From positions 23,049,838-23,113,837 of the forward strand of contig NC_050473.1 in assembly GCF_013373865.1 (NCBI RefSeq): 64,000 bases of DNA, in the 5' to 3' direction. The notes under the pieces were generated by a model, which saw only the letters and a program-made list of their open reading frames with translations, was not told the origin of the DNA and searched no databases. Made by a program: the position numbers and the translations under genes. Every line of letters begins with the position of its first letter. The first letter of the stretch is position 1. This document shows positions 43,901 to 56,314 of the stretch, piece by piece. Origin of the DNA: Monomorium pharaonis. Its lineage: Eukaryota; Arthropoda; Insecta; Hymenoptera; Formicidae.

Positions 43901-46900
43901 TTCAAATCTTATGGTTTTTACCTAAAAACACAAACTTTTGAACGTTAGGCACTGTATGGACATCAGGTTTCATGTTTGGAATCGTATGTAGTGCTTTTCG
44001 ATACATTTGTAGTCGAATCGTTCAAATCTTATGGTTTTTACCTAAAAACAAACTTTCGAACGTTAGGCACTGTATGGACATCAGGTTTCATATTTGGAAT
44101 CGTATGTAGTGCTTTTCGATACATTTGTAGTCGAATCGTTCAAATTTCATTGTTTTACCTAAAAAAGGAACTTCTTGACGTTAGGCACTGTATGAACATC
44201 AGATTTCATATTTGGAATCGTATGTAGTGCTTTTCGATACATTTGTAGTCGAATCGTTCAAATCTTATGGTTTTTACCTAAAAACACAAACTTTTGAACG
44301 TTAGGCACTGTATGGACATCAGGTTTCATATTTGGAATCGTATGTAGTGCTTTTCGATACATTTGTAGTCGAATTGTTCAAAACTCACCGTTTTTACCTA
44401 AAAATAGGAACTTTTTAACGTTAGGCACTGTATGGACATCTGATTTCATATTTGGAATCGTATGTAGTGCTTTTCGATATATTTGTAGTCGAATCGTTCA
44501 AAACTCACCGTTTCTACCTAAATATAGGAATTTTTTAACGTTAGGCACTGTATGGACATCAGGTTTCATATTTGGAATCGTATGTAGTGCTTTTCGATAC
44601 ATTTGTAGTCGAATCGTTAAAATCTTATGGTTTTTACCTAAAAACAAACTTTTGAACGTTAGGCACTGTATGGACATCAGGTTTCATATTTGGAATCGTA
44701 TGTAGTGCTTTTCGAAACATTTGTAGTCGAATCGTTCAAATCTTATGGTTATTACCTAAAAACAAACTTTTGAACGTTAGGCACTGTATGGACATCAGGT
44801 TTCATATTTGGAATCGTATGTAGTGCTTTTCGATACATTTGTAGTCGAATCGTTCAAATTTCATTGTTTTACCTAAAAAAGGAACTTCTTGACGTTAGGC
44901 ACTGTATGAACATCAGATTTCATATTTGGAATCGTATGTAGTGCTTTTCGATACATTTGTAGTCGAATCGTTCAAATCTTATGGTTTTTATTTAAAAACA
45001 CAAACTTTTGAACGTTAGGCACTGTATGGACATCAGGTTTCATATTTGGAATCGTATGTAGTGCTTTTCGATTCATTTGTAGTCGAATCGTTAAAATCTT
45101 ATGGTTTTTACCTAAAAACAAACTTTTAAACGTTAGGCACTGTATGGACATCAGATTTCATATTTGGAATCGTATGTAGTGCTTTTCGATACATTTGTAG
45201 TCGAATCGTTCAAATCTTATGGTTTTTACCTAAAAACACAAACTTTTGAACGTTAGGCACTGTATGGACATCAGGTTTCATATTTGGAATCGTATGTAGT
45301 GCTTTTCGAAACATTTGTAGTCGAATCGTTCAAATCTTATGGTTATTACCTAAAAACAAACTTTTGAACGTTAGGCACTGTATGGACATCAGGTTTCATA
45401 TTTGGAATCGTATGTAGTGCTTTTCGATACATTTGTAGTCGAATCGTTCAAATTTCATTGTTTTACCTAAAAAAGGAACTTCTTGACGTTAGGCACTGTA
45501 TGAACATCAGATTTCATATTTGGAATCGTATGTAGTGCTTTTCGATACATTTGTAGTCGAATCGTTCAAATCTTATGGTTTTTATTTAAAAACACAAACT
45601 TTTGAACGTTAGGCACTGTATGGACATCAGGTTTCATATTTGGAATCGTATGTAGTGCTTTTCGATTCATTTGTAGTCGAATCGTTAAAATCTTATGGTT
45701 TTTACCTAAAAACAAACTTTTAAACGTTAGGCACTGTATGGACATCAGGTTTCATATTTGGAATCGTATGTAGTGTTTTTCGCTACATTTTCAGTCGAAT
45801 CGTTCAAATCTTATGGTTTTTACCTAAAAACACAAACTTTTGAACGTTAGGCACTGTATGGACATCAGGTTTCATATTTGGAATCGTATGTAGTGCTTTT
45901 CGATACATTTGTAGTCGAATCGTTCAAATCTTATGGTTTTTACCTAAAAACACAAACTTTTGAACGTTAGGCACTGTATGGACATCAGGTTTCATGTTTG
46001 GAATCGTATGTAGTGCTTTTCGATACATTTGTAGTCGAATCGTTCAAATCTTATGGTTTTTACCTAAAAACAAACTTTCGAACGTTAGGCACTGTATGGA
46101 CATCAGGTTTCATATTTGGAATCGTATGTAGTGCTTTTCGATACATTTGTAGTCGAATCGTTCAAATTTCATTGTTTTACCTAAAAAAGGAACTTCTTGA
46201 CGTTAGGCACTGTATGAACATCAGATTTCATATTTGGAATCGTATGTAGTGCTTTTCGATACATTTGTAGTCGAATCGTTCAAATCTTATGGTTTTTACC
46301 TAAAAACACAAACTTTTGAACGTTAGGCACTGTATGGACATCAGGTTTCATATTTGGAATCGTATGTAGTGCTTTTCGATACATTTGTAGTCGAATTGTT
46401 CAAAACTCACCGTTTTTACCTAAAAATAGGAACTTTTTAACGTTAGGCACTGTATGGACATCTGATTTCATATTTGGAATCGTATGTAGTGCTTTTCGAT
46501 ATATTTGTAGTCGAATCGTTCAAAACTCACCGTTTCTACCTAAATATAGGAATTTTTTAACGTTAGGCACTGTATGGACATCAGGTTTCATATTTGGAAT
46601 CGTATGTAGTGCTTTTCGATACATTTGTAGTCGAATCGTTAAAATCTTATGGTTTTTACCTAAAAACAAACTTTTGAACGTTAGGCACTGTATGGACATC
46701 AGGTTTCATATTTGGAATCGTATGTAGTGCTTTTCGAAACATTTGTAGTCGAATCGTTCAAATCTTATGGTTATTACCTAAAAACAAACTTTTGAACGTT
46801 AGGCACTGTATGGACATCAGGTTTCATATTTGGAATCGTATGTAGTGCTTTTCGATACATTTGTAGTCGAATCGTTCAAATTTCATTGTTTTACCTAAAA

Positions 46901-49900
46901 AAGGAACTTCTTGACGTTAGGCACTGTATGAACATCAGATTTCATATTTGGAATCGTATGTAGTGCTTTTCGATACATTTGTAGTCGAATCGTTCAAATC
47001 TTATGGTTTTTATTTAAAACACAAACTTTTGAACGTTAGGCACTGTATGGACATCAGGTTTCATATTTGGAATCGTATGTAGTGCTTTTCGATTCATTTG
47101 TAGTCGAATCGTTAAAATCTTATGGTTTTTACCTAAAAACAAACTTTTAAACGTTAGGCACTGTATGGACATCAGATTTCATATTTGGAATCGTATGTAG
47201 TGCTTTTCGATACATTTGTAGTCGAATCGTTCAAATCTTATGGTTTTTACCTAAAAACACAAACTTTTGAACGTTAGGCACTGTATGGACATCAGGTTTC
47301 ATATTTGGAATCGTATGTAGTGCTTTTCGATACATTTGTAGTCGAATCGTTCAAAACTCACCGTTTCTACCTAAATATAGGAATTTTTTAACGTTAGGCA
47401 CTGTTTGGACATCAGGTATCATATTTGGACTTGTATATAGTTGTTTTTAGGGTTTTTTGATACATTTGTAGTCGAATCGTCCAAAACTCATTGTTTTTAC
47501 CTAAAAACACGAACTTTTTAACGTTAGGCACTCTATGGACATCAGATTTCATATTTGGAATCGTATGTAGTGCTTTTCGCTACATTTGTAGTCGAATCGT
47601 TCAAATCTTATGGTTTTTACCTAAAAACACAAACTTTTGAATGTTAGGCACTGTATGGACATCAGGTTTCATATTTGGAATCGTATGTAGTGCTTTTTGA
47701 TACATTTGTAGTCGAATCGTCCAAAACTCATTGTTTTTACCTAAAAACACGAACTTTTTAACGTTAGGCACTCTATGGACATCAGATTTCATATTTGGAA
47801 TCGTATGTAGTGCTTTTCGCTACATTTGTAGTCGAATCGTTCAAATCTTATGGTTTTTACCTAAAAACACAAACTTTTGAATGTTAGGCACTGTATGGAC
47901 ATCAGGTTTCATATTTGGAATCGTATGTAGTGCTTTTTGATACATTTGTAGTCGAATCGTCCAAAACTCATTGTTTTTACCTAAAAACACGAACTTTTTA
48001 ACGTTAGGCACTCTATGGACATCAGATTTCATATTTGGAATCGTATGTAGTGCTTTTCGATACATTTGTAGTCAAATCGTTCAAATCTTATGGTTTTTAC
48101 CTAAAAACACAAACTTTTGAACGTTAGGCACTGTATGGACATCAGGTTTCATATTTGGAATCGTATGTAGTGCTTTTCGATACATTTGTAGTCGAATCGT
48201 TAAAATCTTATGGTTTTTACCTAAAAACAAACTTTTAAACGTTAGGCACTGTATGGACATCAGGTTTCATATTTGGAATCGTATGCAGTGCTTTTCGATA
48301 CATTTGTAGTCGAATCGTTAAAATCTTATGGTTTTTACCTAAAAACAAACTTTTAAACGTTAGGCACTGTATGGACATCAGATTTCATATTTGGAATCGT
48401 ATGTAGTGCTTTTCGATACATTTGTAGTCGAATCGTTCAAATCTTATGGTTTTTACCTAAAAACACAAACTTTTGAACGTTAGGCACTGTATGGACATCA
48501 GGTTTCATATTTGGAATCGTATGTAGTGCTTTTCGATACATTTGTAGTCGAATCGTTCAAAACTCACCGTTCCTACCTAAATATAGGAATTTTTTAACGT
48601 TAGGCACTGTTTGGACATCAGGTATCATATTTGGACTTGTATATAGTTGTTTTTAGGGTTTTTCGATACATTTGTAGTCGAATCGTCCAAAACTCATTGT
48701 TTTTACCTAAAAACACGAACTTTTTAACGTTAGGCACTCTATGGACATCAGATTTCATATTTGGAATCGTATGTAGTGCTTTTCGCTACATTTGTAGTCG
48801 AATCGTTCAAATCTTATGGTTTTTACCTAAAAACACAAACTTTTGAACGTTAGGCACTGTATGGACATCAGGTTTCATATTTGGAATCGTATGTAGTGCT
48901 TTTCGATACATTTGTAGTCGAATCGTTCAAATCTTATGGTTTTTACCTAAAAACAAACTTTTGAACGTTAGGCACTGTTTGGACATCAGGTTTCATATTT
49001 GGACTCGTATGTAGTTGTTTTTAGGGCTTTTCGATACATTTGTAGTCGAATCGTCCAAAACTCATCGTTTTTACCTAAAAACACAAACTTTTGAACGTTA
49101 GGCACTGTATGGACATCAGGTTTCATATTTGGAATCGTATGTAGTGCCCTTCGATACATTTCTAGTCGAATCGTTCAAAACTCATTGTTTTTAATTAAAA
49201 ACAGAAACTTTTGAACGTTAGGCACTGTATGGACATCAGGTTTCATATTTGGAATCGTATGTAGTGCTTTTCGATACATTTGTAGTCGAATCGTCCAAAA
49301 CTCATTGTTTTTACCTAAAAACACGAACTTTTTAACGTTAGGCACTCTATGGACATCAGATTTCATATTTGGAATCGTATGTAGTGCTTTTCGATACATT
49401 TGTAGTCAAATCGTTCAAATCTTATGGTTTTTACCTAAAAACACAAACTTTTGAACGTTAGGCACTGTATGGACATCAGGTTTCATATTTGGAATCGTAT
49501 GTAGTGCTTTTCGATACATTTGTAGTCGAATCGTTAAAATCTTATGGTTTTTACCTAAAAACAAACTTTTAAACGTTAGGCACTGTATGGACATCAGGTT
49601 TCATATTTGGAATCGTATGCAGTGCTTTTCGATACATTTGTAGTCGAATCGTTAAAATCTTATGGTTTTTACCTAAAAACAAACTTTTAAACGTTAGGCA
49701 CTGTATGGACATCAGATTTCATATTTGGAATCGTATGTAGTGCTTTTCGATACATTTGTAGTCGAATCGTTCAAATCTTATGGTTTTTACCTAAAAACAC
49801 AAACTTTTGAACGTTAGGCACTGTATGGACATCAGGTTTCATATTTGGAATCGTATGTAGTGCTTTTCGATACATTTGTAGTCGAATCGTTCAAAACTCA

Positions 49901-51208
49901 CCGTTCCTACCTAAATATAGGAATTTTTTAACGTTAGGCACTGTTTGGACATCAGGTATCATATTTGGACTTGTATATAGTTGTTTTTAGGGTTTTTCGA
50001 TACATTTGTAGTCGAATCGTCCAAAACTCATTGTTTTTACCTAAAAACACGAACTTTTTAACGTTAGGCACTCTATGGACATCAGATTTCATATTTGGAA
50101 TCGTATGTAGTGCTTTTCGCTACATTTGTAGTCGAATCGTTCAAATCTTATGGTTTTTACCTAAAAACACAAACTTTTGAACGTTAGGCACTGTATGGAC
50201 ATCAGGTTTCATATTTGGAATCGTATGTAGTGCTTTTCGATACATTTGTAGTCGAATCGTTCAAATCTTATGGTTTTTACCTAAAAACAAACTTTTGAAC
50301 GTTAGGCACTGTTTGGACATCAGGTTTCATATTTGGACTCGTATGTAGTTGTTTTTAGGGCTTTTCGATACATTTGTAGTCGAATCGTCCAAAACTCATC
50401 GTTTTTACCTAAAAACACAAACTTTTGAACGTTAGGCACTGTATGGACATCAGGTTTCATATTTGGAATCGTATGTAGTGCCTTTCGATACATTTCTAGT
50501 CGAATCGTTCAAAACTCATTGTTTTTAATTAAAAACAGAAACTTTTGAACGTTAGGCACTGTATGGACATCAGGTTTCATATTTGGAATCGTATGTAGTG
50601 CTTTTCGATACATTTGTAGTCGAATCGTTCAAATTTCACTGTTTTACCTAAAAAAGGAACTTCTTGACGTTAGGCACTGTATGGACATCAGATTTCATAT
50701 TTGGAATCGTATGTAGTGCTTTTCGATACATTTGTAGTCGAATCGTTCAAATATTATGGTTTTTACCTAAAAACACAAACTTTTGAACGTTAGGCACTGT
50801 ATGGACATCAGGTTTCATATTTGGAATCGTATGTAGTGCTTTTCGATACATTTGTAGTCGAATCGTTAAAATCTTATGGTTTTTACCTAAAAACAAACTT
50901 TTAAACGTTAGGCACTGTATGGACATCAGATTTCATATTTGGAATCGTATGTAGTGCTTTTCGATACATTTGTAGTCGAATCGTTCAAATCTTATGGTTT
51001 TTACCTAAAAACACAAACTTTTGAACGTTAGGCACTGTATGGACATCAGGTTTCATATTTGGAATCGTATGTAGTGCTTTTCGATACATTTGTAGTCGAA
51101 TCGTTCAAATTTCACTGTTTTACCTAAAAAAGGAACTTCTTGACGTTAGGCACTGTATGGACATCAGATTTCATATTTGGAATCGTATGTAGTGCTTTTC
51201 GATACATT
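37972..51208. repeat. Satellite array 2 (about 120-bp monomers, roughly 110 copies) with higher-order repeats
   Basis: 13.2 kb of head-to-tail monomers, more uniform than array 1. At least two monomer types alternate: the common one with GGAATCGTATGTAGTGCTTT, and a longer one with GGACTTGTATATAGTTGTTT plus an extra TTAGGG-like insertion. Higher-order periods are visible from shared variants: the variant TTTCATTGTTTTACC recurs at 43431, 44145, 44859, 45453, 46167 and 46881 (spacings 714, 714, 594, 714, 714, hence a 2,022-bp period), a 1,334-bp period links the variants near 48569 and 49903, and a 240-bp dimer repeats near 47695 and 47935. The many 60-90-residue frames are by-products of monomer length. 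Confidence 0.96.
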
Positions 51209-52084
51209 TGTGACGTCCCCGCCAAATAATAATTTTCTTTTTCTTTTCTTTTTTCTTTCTATTTTTATTATTCATATTCTCAATTATATTATTATAATTA
51301 ATTATATATTAATTAATTGTGCATTTATACAAAACCACCATTATTAATTCGCGAACGACATTACTATAATTAATTGTATTAATATTACATATTAATTAAT
51401 TATGCATTATTTTCTATTTTTATTCTCGCGTACAATTATTGTAACGCTATTATTATTTTGCGTATGATTATATGAGTATTAAGTTGCGTCGAATATATTA
51501 TTTTAAATACTACAATTCTATTATTAAGTTGTGTATGTTTTTACTATTAATATTTGTATGTAACAACTAATTTGCGCATAACCCTAGCATTGTTAAGTTC
51601 TATATTATCTTATTAGCATAATTCCGCAATATGCGCGCGCTCATAGAGTATTAATCCTTATGTATGCGTTTCTAGCATAAGTATGCGACAATAGAATAGG
51701 AAACCGTAAGAGCGACAAAGAAAGAAACAGCGACTGTACTGCGTCTCTACTCCCACTACTATTCCTCCTGCATACGGCGTCCGTATTCCCACCATTTCTA
51801 CTTCTCGCATACGGCGTCCGTACTCCCACTATTACTATCTCTCGCATCCGTATTCCCACTACCACTATTTTGTAACACTCTGCTAATCCACTACACCCCC
51901 ACCCTTACTGGTGCATCCCCAAAACAGCGAAACCTCGTGCTCGAGCGTTACGCAACGAGCCGCCGAAAAAGAGACGAGGGTGGGATATGCACGAGGAAGG
52001 GTTATGCAACGATATATATTCTTATGCAAGAGGACCAGAGCCTCAGATTTAGATTGTGGAAAGAGCAGATCAGACTTAGAACAG

Positions 52085-52405
52085 AGTGTCTCAATCCTTC
52101 TATTTTTTCCATTTCAAACTTAGATTATTTCCATTTCCAACTTAGAATATTTCCATTTCAAACTTAGATTATTTCCATTTCCAACTTAGAATATTTCTAT
52201 TTCAAATTTAGATTATTTCCATTTCAAACTTAGAATATTTTCCATTTCGAACTTAGAATATTTTCATTCTTTACTATTCCGAACTTAGAATATTTTCATT
52301 CTTTACTATTTCGAACTTAGAATATTTCTATTACAAACTTAGAATATTTTCATTCTTTACCTTAGAATACTTCCATTCCGAATTTAGAATATCACTTTTG
52401 CGTAT
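52085..52405 (+). repeat. Minisatellite in LTR-A copy 2
   Basis: Reverse complement of the tract at 5763-6080: AACTTAGAATATT cores separated by TCCATTTC or TTCATTCTTTACTA spacers. Small indels separate the two copies. Confidence 0.85.
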
Positions 52406-52819
52406 GTTTAGAATACTTACTAGCGATCACAGATAATAACCGACGTTTTTATATTCAAATACTAATAACACCGCGCTGTAAATCCTGTGTTTCAATAATT
52501 TAATTGTAAATTTAAGATCGTAAATATACTGAATATTTAGTGAAACTCGTATTTCCTTTTATTCCAACAATTACCTCTCCTCTCATTCGAATTCGTGATG
52601 AACATAATCTTGGATATTATAAAACAAATTAATTTCAAGTCTTTACTCGAATATACACTCGATTAATCAGAGACTGTGAGTAAGAGCCATCGGTGCGGCT
52701 GACCCGCACGGTCTGCGACGACTGTTTCAGTCCTGATTTATCGTAGGTTCATTGTTGCCATTTTAAAATAAGTACGCATTATTATTCTCTTCGCTATCAT
52801 AAAAATATTTTCATCACGA

Positions 52820-53287
52820 ATGCCGAAACAACGACGTGGCGGACGTAAATATCAAGTTCGCAGAGTCAAAGCACAATTATACCAGACATTACCTACTCAC
52901 GGATTTCTCCACTACCTCGGTGTAGAAGGAGATTACGCGGTCGCGGATAAAACCGAAGCGCTCTCATCCTTGCCAGTTAGAGTCAGTGATTACAAATTAG
53001 TGCCTATCATCTTCCACGTGCCTCGCATCAGGCCGTCAGACATTCCTGCCGAAGACCCGCGCTTTGCTGCCTACACCACTCGCCCATCGACAGAGAAGGA
53101 CGTCCCTGAGCACATTCCGTACAAGCTAGTACGAATCTCCGTTGGGAAGCGACCTGTCGACGTGACGCATATTTCTAAGGAGGATCCAAGGTACGAGTTC
53201 TACGCATCCAAAAATAGGGTAAGTGCCTGGATAAATTCTCAATACCGGACAGTGAATTCGGAGTGCCTAGAATCTCGCGAAGAATAG
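52820..53287 (+). CDS. LTR-A ORF A, 155-residue protein (copy 2)
   Basis: Same protein as 4888-5361 apart from the absence of two codons near residue 40, which keeps the frame. It has the basic N-terminus and the duplicated EDPR(F/Y)..Y phrase. A donor-like GGGTAAGT has its GT at 53219-53220, 68 bases before the frame ends; if used, the last 23 residues would be replaced. The ATG is preceded by about 20 bases rich in A/T and lies about 200 bases downstream of the TATA-like word at 52618. Function unknown. Confidence 0.6.
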   Translation: MPKQRRGGRKYQVRRVKAQLYQTLPTHGFLHYLGVEGDYAVADKTEALSSLPVRVSDYKLVPIIFHVPRIRPSDIPAEDPRFAAYTTRPSTEKDVPEHIPYKLVRISVGKRPVDVTHISKEDPRYEFYASKNRVSAWINSQYRTVNSECLESREE

Positions 53288-53496
53288 GTCTCGCCATCTT
53301 TACGCGGCCACGTGGCTGAGCGTGCCTCGCGCCATTTTGTACGCCGCGCAACGACGCCGTCGCATCGCTCCGGCTCCCCCACTACCGCCGCTGCAGAAAG
53401 CCTACTCGAGTCAAACGTCTCCCCTCTACTCAGCGCCGTGATTTCTCTAACCGCCGCGTAAAATTTAATATTTAATATGCGCCTCGCACAAATATC

Positions 53497-53922
53497 ATGG
53501 GCGTGATTAATCGCGTTTCCCCGCGAAAATACGAAATTCCTCTTCGTTCACGTGGAATCACAAACGAGATAATTTCGTGCAATAAAGTTTTCCTTTTTCG
53601 AAATCGCCTTAATAATTCAATTCTCTGTCACGATTGCATCGGCGATCAATCGGACCCTAGCAATTACAACGAAGAAATCCGTCACTATATCCACTGCGGT
53701 ACTAGTCCTATATATGAAGAGTGCTCCGAATGCTGCGTAATCTTAAATACTACTGTCTCATACGACAATTGCAGCGATTGTACCGCGAAATTTGAGTCGT
53801 TCATAATACCTGCCCTTTCCGCGCGTTATCACACCCCTTTTTATAATATTCCGATTACCGTAACCGTCGCACGGTCTATATCCCCGTATCGTTTTTCCGA
53901 TTCTGACGAGGACACCGAGTAA
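53497..53922 (+). CDS. LTR-A ORF B, 141-residue Cys-rich protein (copy 2)
   Basis: Product identical to that of 4250-4675 with paired cysteines CHDC, CSECC and CSDC. It lies 209 bases after ORF A and 18 bases before ORF C. An AATAAA word occurs inside the frame near 53580, so an early polyadenylated form is conceivable. Unrecognised family; metal binding is inferred from cysteine spacing only. Confidence 0.6.
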   Translation: MGVINRVSPRKYEIPLRSRGITNEIISCNKVFLFRNRLNNSILCHDCIGDQSDPSNYNEEIRHYIHCGTSPIYEECSECCVILNTTVSYDNCSDCTAKFESFIIPALSARYHTPFYNIPITVTVARSISPYRFSDSDEDTE

Positions 53923-53940
53923 AGAAAGAACGAGCGAGTT

Positions 53941-54360
53941 ATGTGCCCTCCGCGTTCGCTTTATTCTCCGGCGACCTTCAACCCGAACGCACGTTCAGCC
54001 CTTTATCACGCATGGATCGCGTCTGCTAGATGTTCTGTCTCGCGAATTTACCAACACCGCCGTGACGTAGAACATATAATCTGTTCCGCGTGTTATAGCC
54101 GCGCCTCTTGGGAAGTCCGCTCATCCTACGTTTTGAAACGAAGACACGCCGTTCATATCGGTTTTACTCAATGCTACGACGCGTGCATCTCCTGCTCAAC
54201 GCGTTTAACAATCTTTAGACTCCTCGATGAATGCCTTATCTGCAACGACATTTTAAGTGATTTTATACAATACCTAAATCTAACGGGAGACGATCCGTAC
54301 AATTCGGAACGACCCACATTAATCGCGATTTCACAGACAGACGTAAACTCCTCCGAATAA
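53941..54360 (+). CDS. LTR-A ORF C, 139-residue Cys-rich protein (copy 2)
   Basis: Same length as 3812-4231, with two amino-acid differences near residue 53 and synonymous differences elsewhere. Cysteines are in CSAC, CYDACISC and CLIC. The start is 18 bases after the ORF B stop, and the stop overlaps the AATAAA at 54356-54361. ORFs B and C share a layout of several CxxC pairs and could be distant duplicates of one another, but I see no alignable segment long enough to claim it. Confidence 0.55.
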   Translation: MCPPRSLYSPATFNPNARSALYHAWIASARCSVSRIYQHRRDVEHIICSACYSRASWEVRSSYVLKRRHAVHIGFTQCYDACISCSTRLTIFRLLDECLICNDILSDFIQYLNLTGDDPYNSERPTLIAISQTDVNSSE

Positions 54361-54361
54361 A
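54356..54361 (+). terminator. Polyadenylation signal overlapping the ORF C stop (copy 2)
   Basis: AATAAA overlapping the TAA stop, followed by a T-rich tract with G (54374-54400). It would end a transcript carrying ORFs A to C inside the LTR. Confidence 0.55.
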
Positions 54362-54549
54362 CGTCGCGAATAAGTTTTTTGTTTTTTTTTTTGTTTTATC
54401 GTGAAATTGCCCGAATTTGCCTGCCACTACTTAAATTCCAGAGGAACGGTGGACCGCTCGACTCTGTTCCTCTAACCTTTTTCCCCCTCTTCTCCGGCTA
54501 CGGGAGAATATCGGCAACGCCGCCCCTCCCGCGCGCCCGGGACGTAACA

Positions 54550-56314
54550 TTACCTAAAAATATGAACTTTTTAACGTTAGGCACTGTATGGACATCTGAT
54601 TTCATATTTGGAATCGTATGTAGTGCTTTTCGATACATTTGTAGTCGAATTGTTCAAAACTCACCGTTTTTACCTAAAAATAGGAACTTTTTAACGTTAG
54701 GCACTGTATGGACATCTGATTTCATATTTGGAATCGTATGTAGTGCTTTTCGATATATTTGTAGTCGAATCGTTCAAAACTCACCGTTTCTATCTAAATA
54801 TAGGAATTTTTTAACGTTAGGCACTGTTTGGACATCAGGTTTCATATTTGGACTTGTATATAGTTGTTTTTAGGGCTTTTCGATACATTTGTAGTCGAAT
54901 CGTCCAAAACTCATCGTTTTTACCTAAAAACAAAAACTTTTGATGTTAGGCACTTTATGGACATCAGATTTCATATTTGGAATCGTATGTAGTGCTTTTC
55001 GATACATTTGTAGTCGAAACGTTCAAAACTCATCGTTTTTACCTAAAAAAGAAACTTTTTAACATTAGGCACTGTATGGACATCAGGTTTCATATTTGGA
55101 ATCGTATGTAGTGCCTTTCGATACATTTCTAGTCGAATCGTTCAAAACTCATTGTTTTTAATTAAAAACAGAAACTTTTGAACGTTAGGCACTGTATGGA
55201 CATCAGGTTTCATATTTGGAATCGTATGTAGTGCTTTTCGATACATTTGTAGTCGAATCGTTCAAATTTCACTGTTTTACCTAAAAAAGGAACTTCTTGA
55301 CGTTAGACACTGTATGGACATCAGATTTCATATTTGGAATCGTATGTAGTGCTTTTCGATACATTTGTAGTCGAATTGTTAAAATCTTATGGTTTTTACC
55401 TAAAAACAAACTTTTAAACGTTAGGCACTGTATGGACATCAGGTTTCATATTTGGAATCGTATGTAGTGCTTTTCGATACATTTGTAGTCGAATCGTTCA
55501 AATTTCACTGTTTTACCTAAAAAAGGAACTTCTTGACGTTAGGCACTGTATGGACATCAGATTTCATATTTGGAATCGTATGTAGTGCTTTTCGATACAT
55601 TTGTAGTCGAATCGTTCAAATCTTATGGTTTTTACCTAAAAACACAAACTTTTGAACGTTAGGCACTGTATGGACATCAGGTTTCATATTTGGAATCGTA
55701 TGTAGTGCTTTTCGATACATTTGTAGTCGAATCGTTAAAATCTTATGGTTTTTACCTAAAAACAAACTTTTGAACGTTAGGCACTGTATGGACATCAGGT
55801 TTCATATTTGGAATCGTATGTAGTGCTTTTCGATACATTTGTAGTCGAATCGTTAAAATCTTATGGTTTTTACCTAAAAACAAACTTTTGAACGTTAGGC
55901 ACTGTATGGACATCAGGTTTCATATTTGGAATCGTATGTAGTGCTTTTCGATACATTTGTAGTCGAATCGTTAAAATCTTATGGTTTTTACCTAAAAACA
56001 AACTTTTGAACGTTAGGCACTGTATGGACATCAGCTTTCATATTTGGAATCGTATGTAGTGCTTTTCGATACATTTGTAGTCAAATTGTTCAAAACTCAC
56101 CGTTTTTACCTAAAAATATGAACTTTTTAACGTTAGGCACTGTATGGACATCTGATTTCATATTTGGAATCGTATGTAGTGCTTTTCGATACATTTGTAG
56201 TCGAATCGTTCAAATTTTATGGTTTTTACCTAAAAACACAAACTTTTGAACGTTAGGCACTGTATGGACATCAGGTTTCATATTTGGAATCGTATGTAGT
56301 GCTTTTCGATACAT
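54550..56314. repeat. Satellite array 3 (about 120-bp monomers, roughly 15 copies)
   Basis: Continuation of array 2 after LTR-A copy 2, with the same monomer types. It ends in the phase ...CTTTTCGATACAT, where the minus-strand giant-LTR relative begins with TGTAACG at 56315. Confidence 0.95.

Larger units (their letters stand above)
51209..54549 (+). mobile_element. LTR-A copy 2: uninterrupted 3.34-kb solo-LTR-like element
   Basis: Starts TGTGACGTCC and ends GGGACGTAACA; nearly the same sequence as copy 1 in reverse. The left flank is the satellite phase ...GATACATT, the same insertion phase as copy 1. The right flank resumes about 30 bp further along the monomer (TTACCTAAAAAT), so there is no target duplication, which suggests recombination or a flank deletion after insertion. 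It contains the minisatellite (52085-52405), a weak TATA-like box (TATAAAA, 52618-52624), ORFs A-C and the AATAAA overlapping the ORF C stop. Positions 51209-52080 hold AT-rich sequence and short repeats with no supported gene. Confidence 0.85.

Noticed and set aside
37972..51208. CRISPR-like regular repeats
   Set aside because: Head-to-tail satellite with no unique spacers, in a eukaryotic context with higher-order structure.
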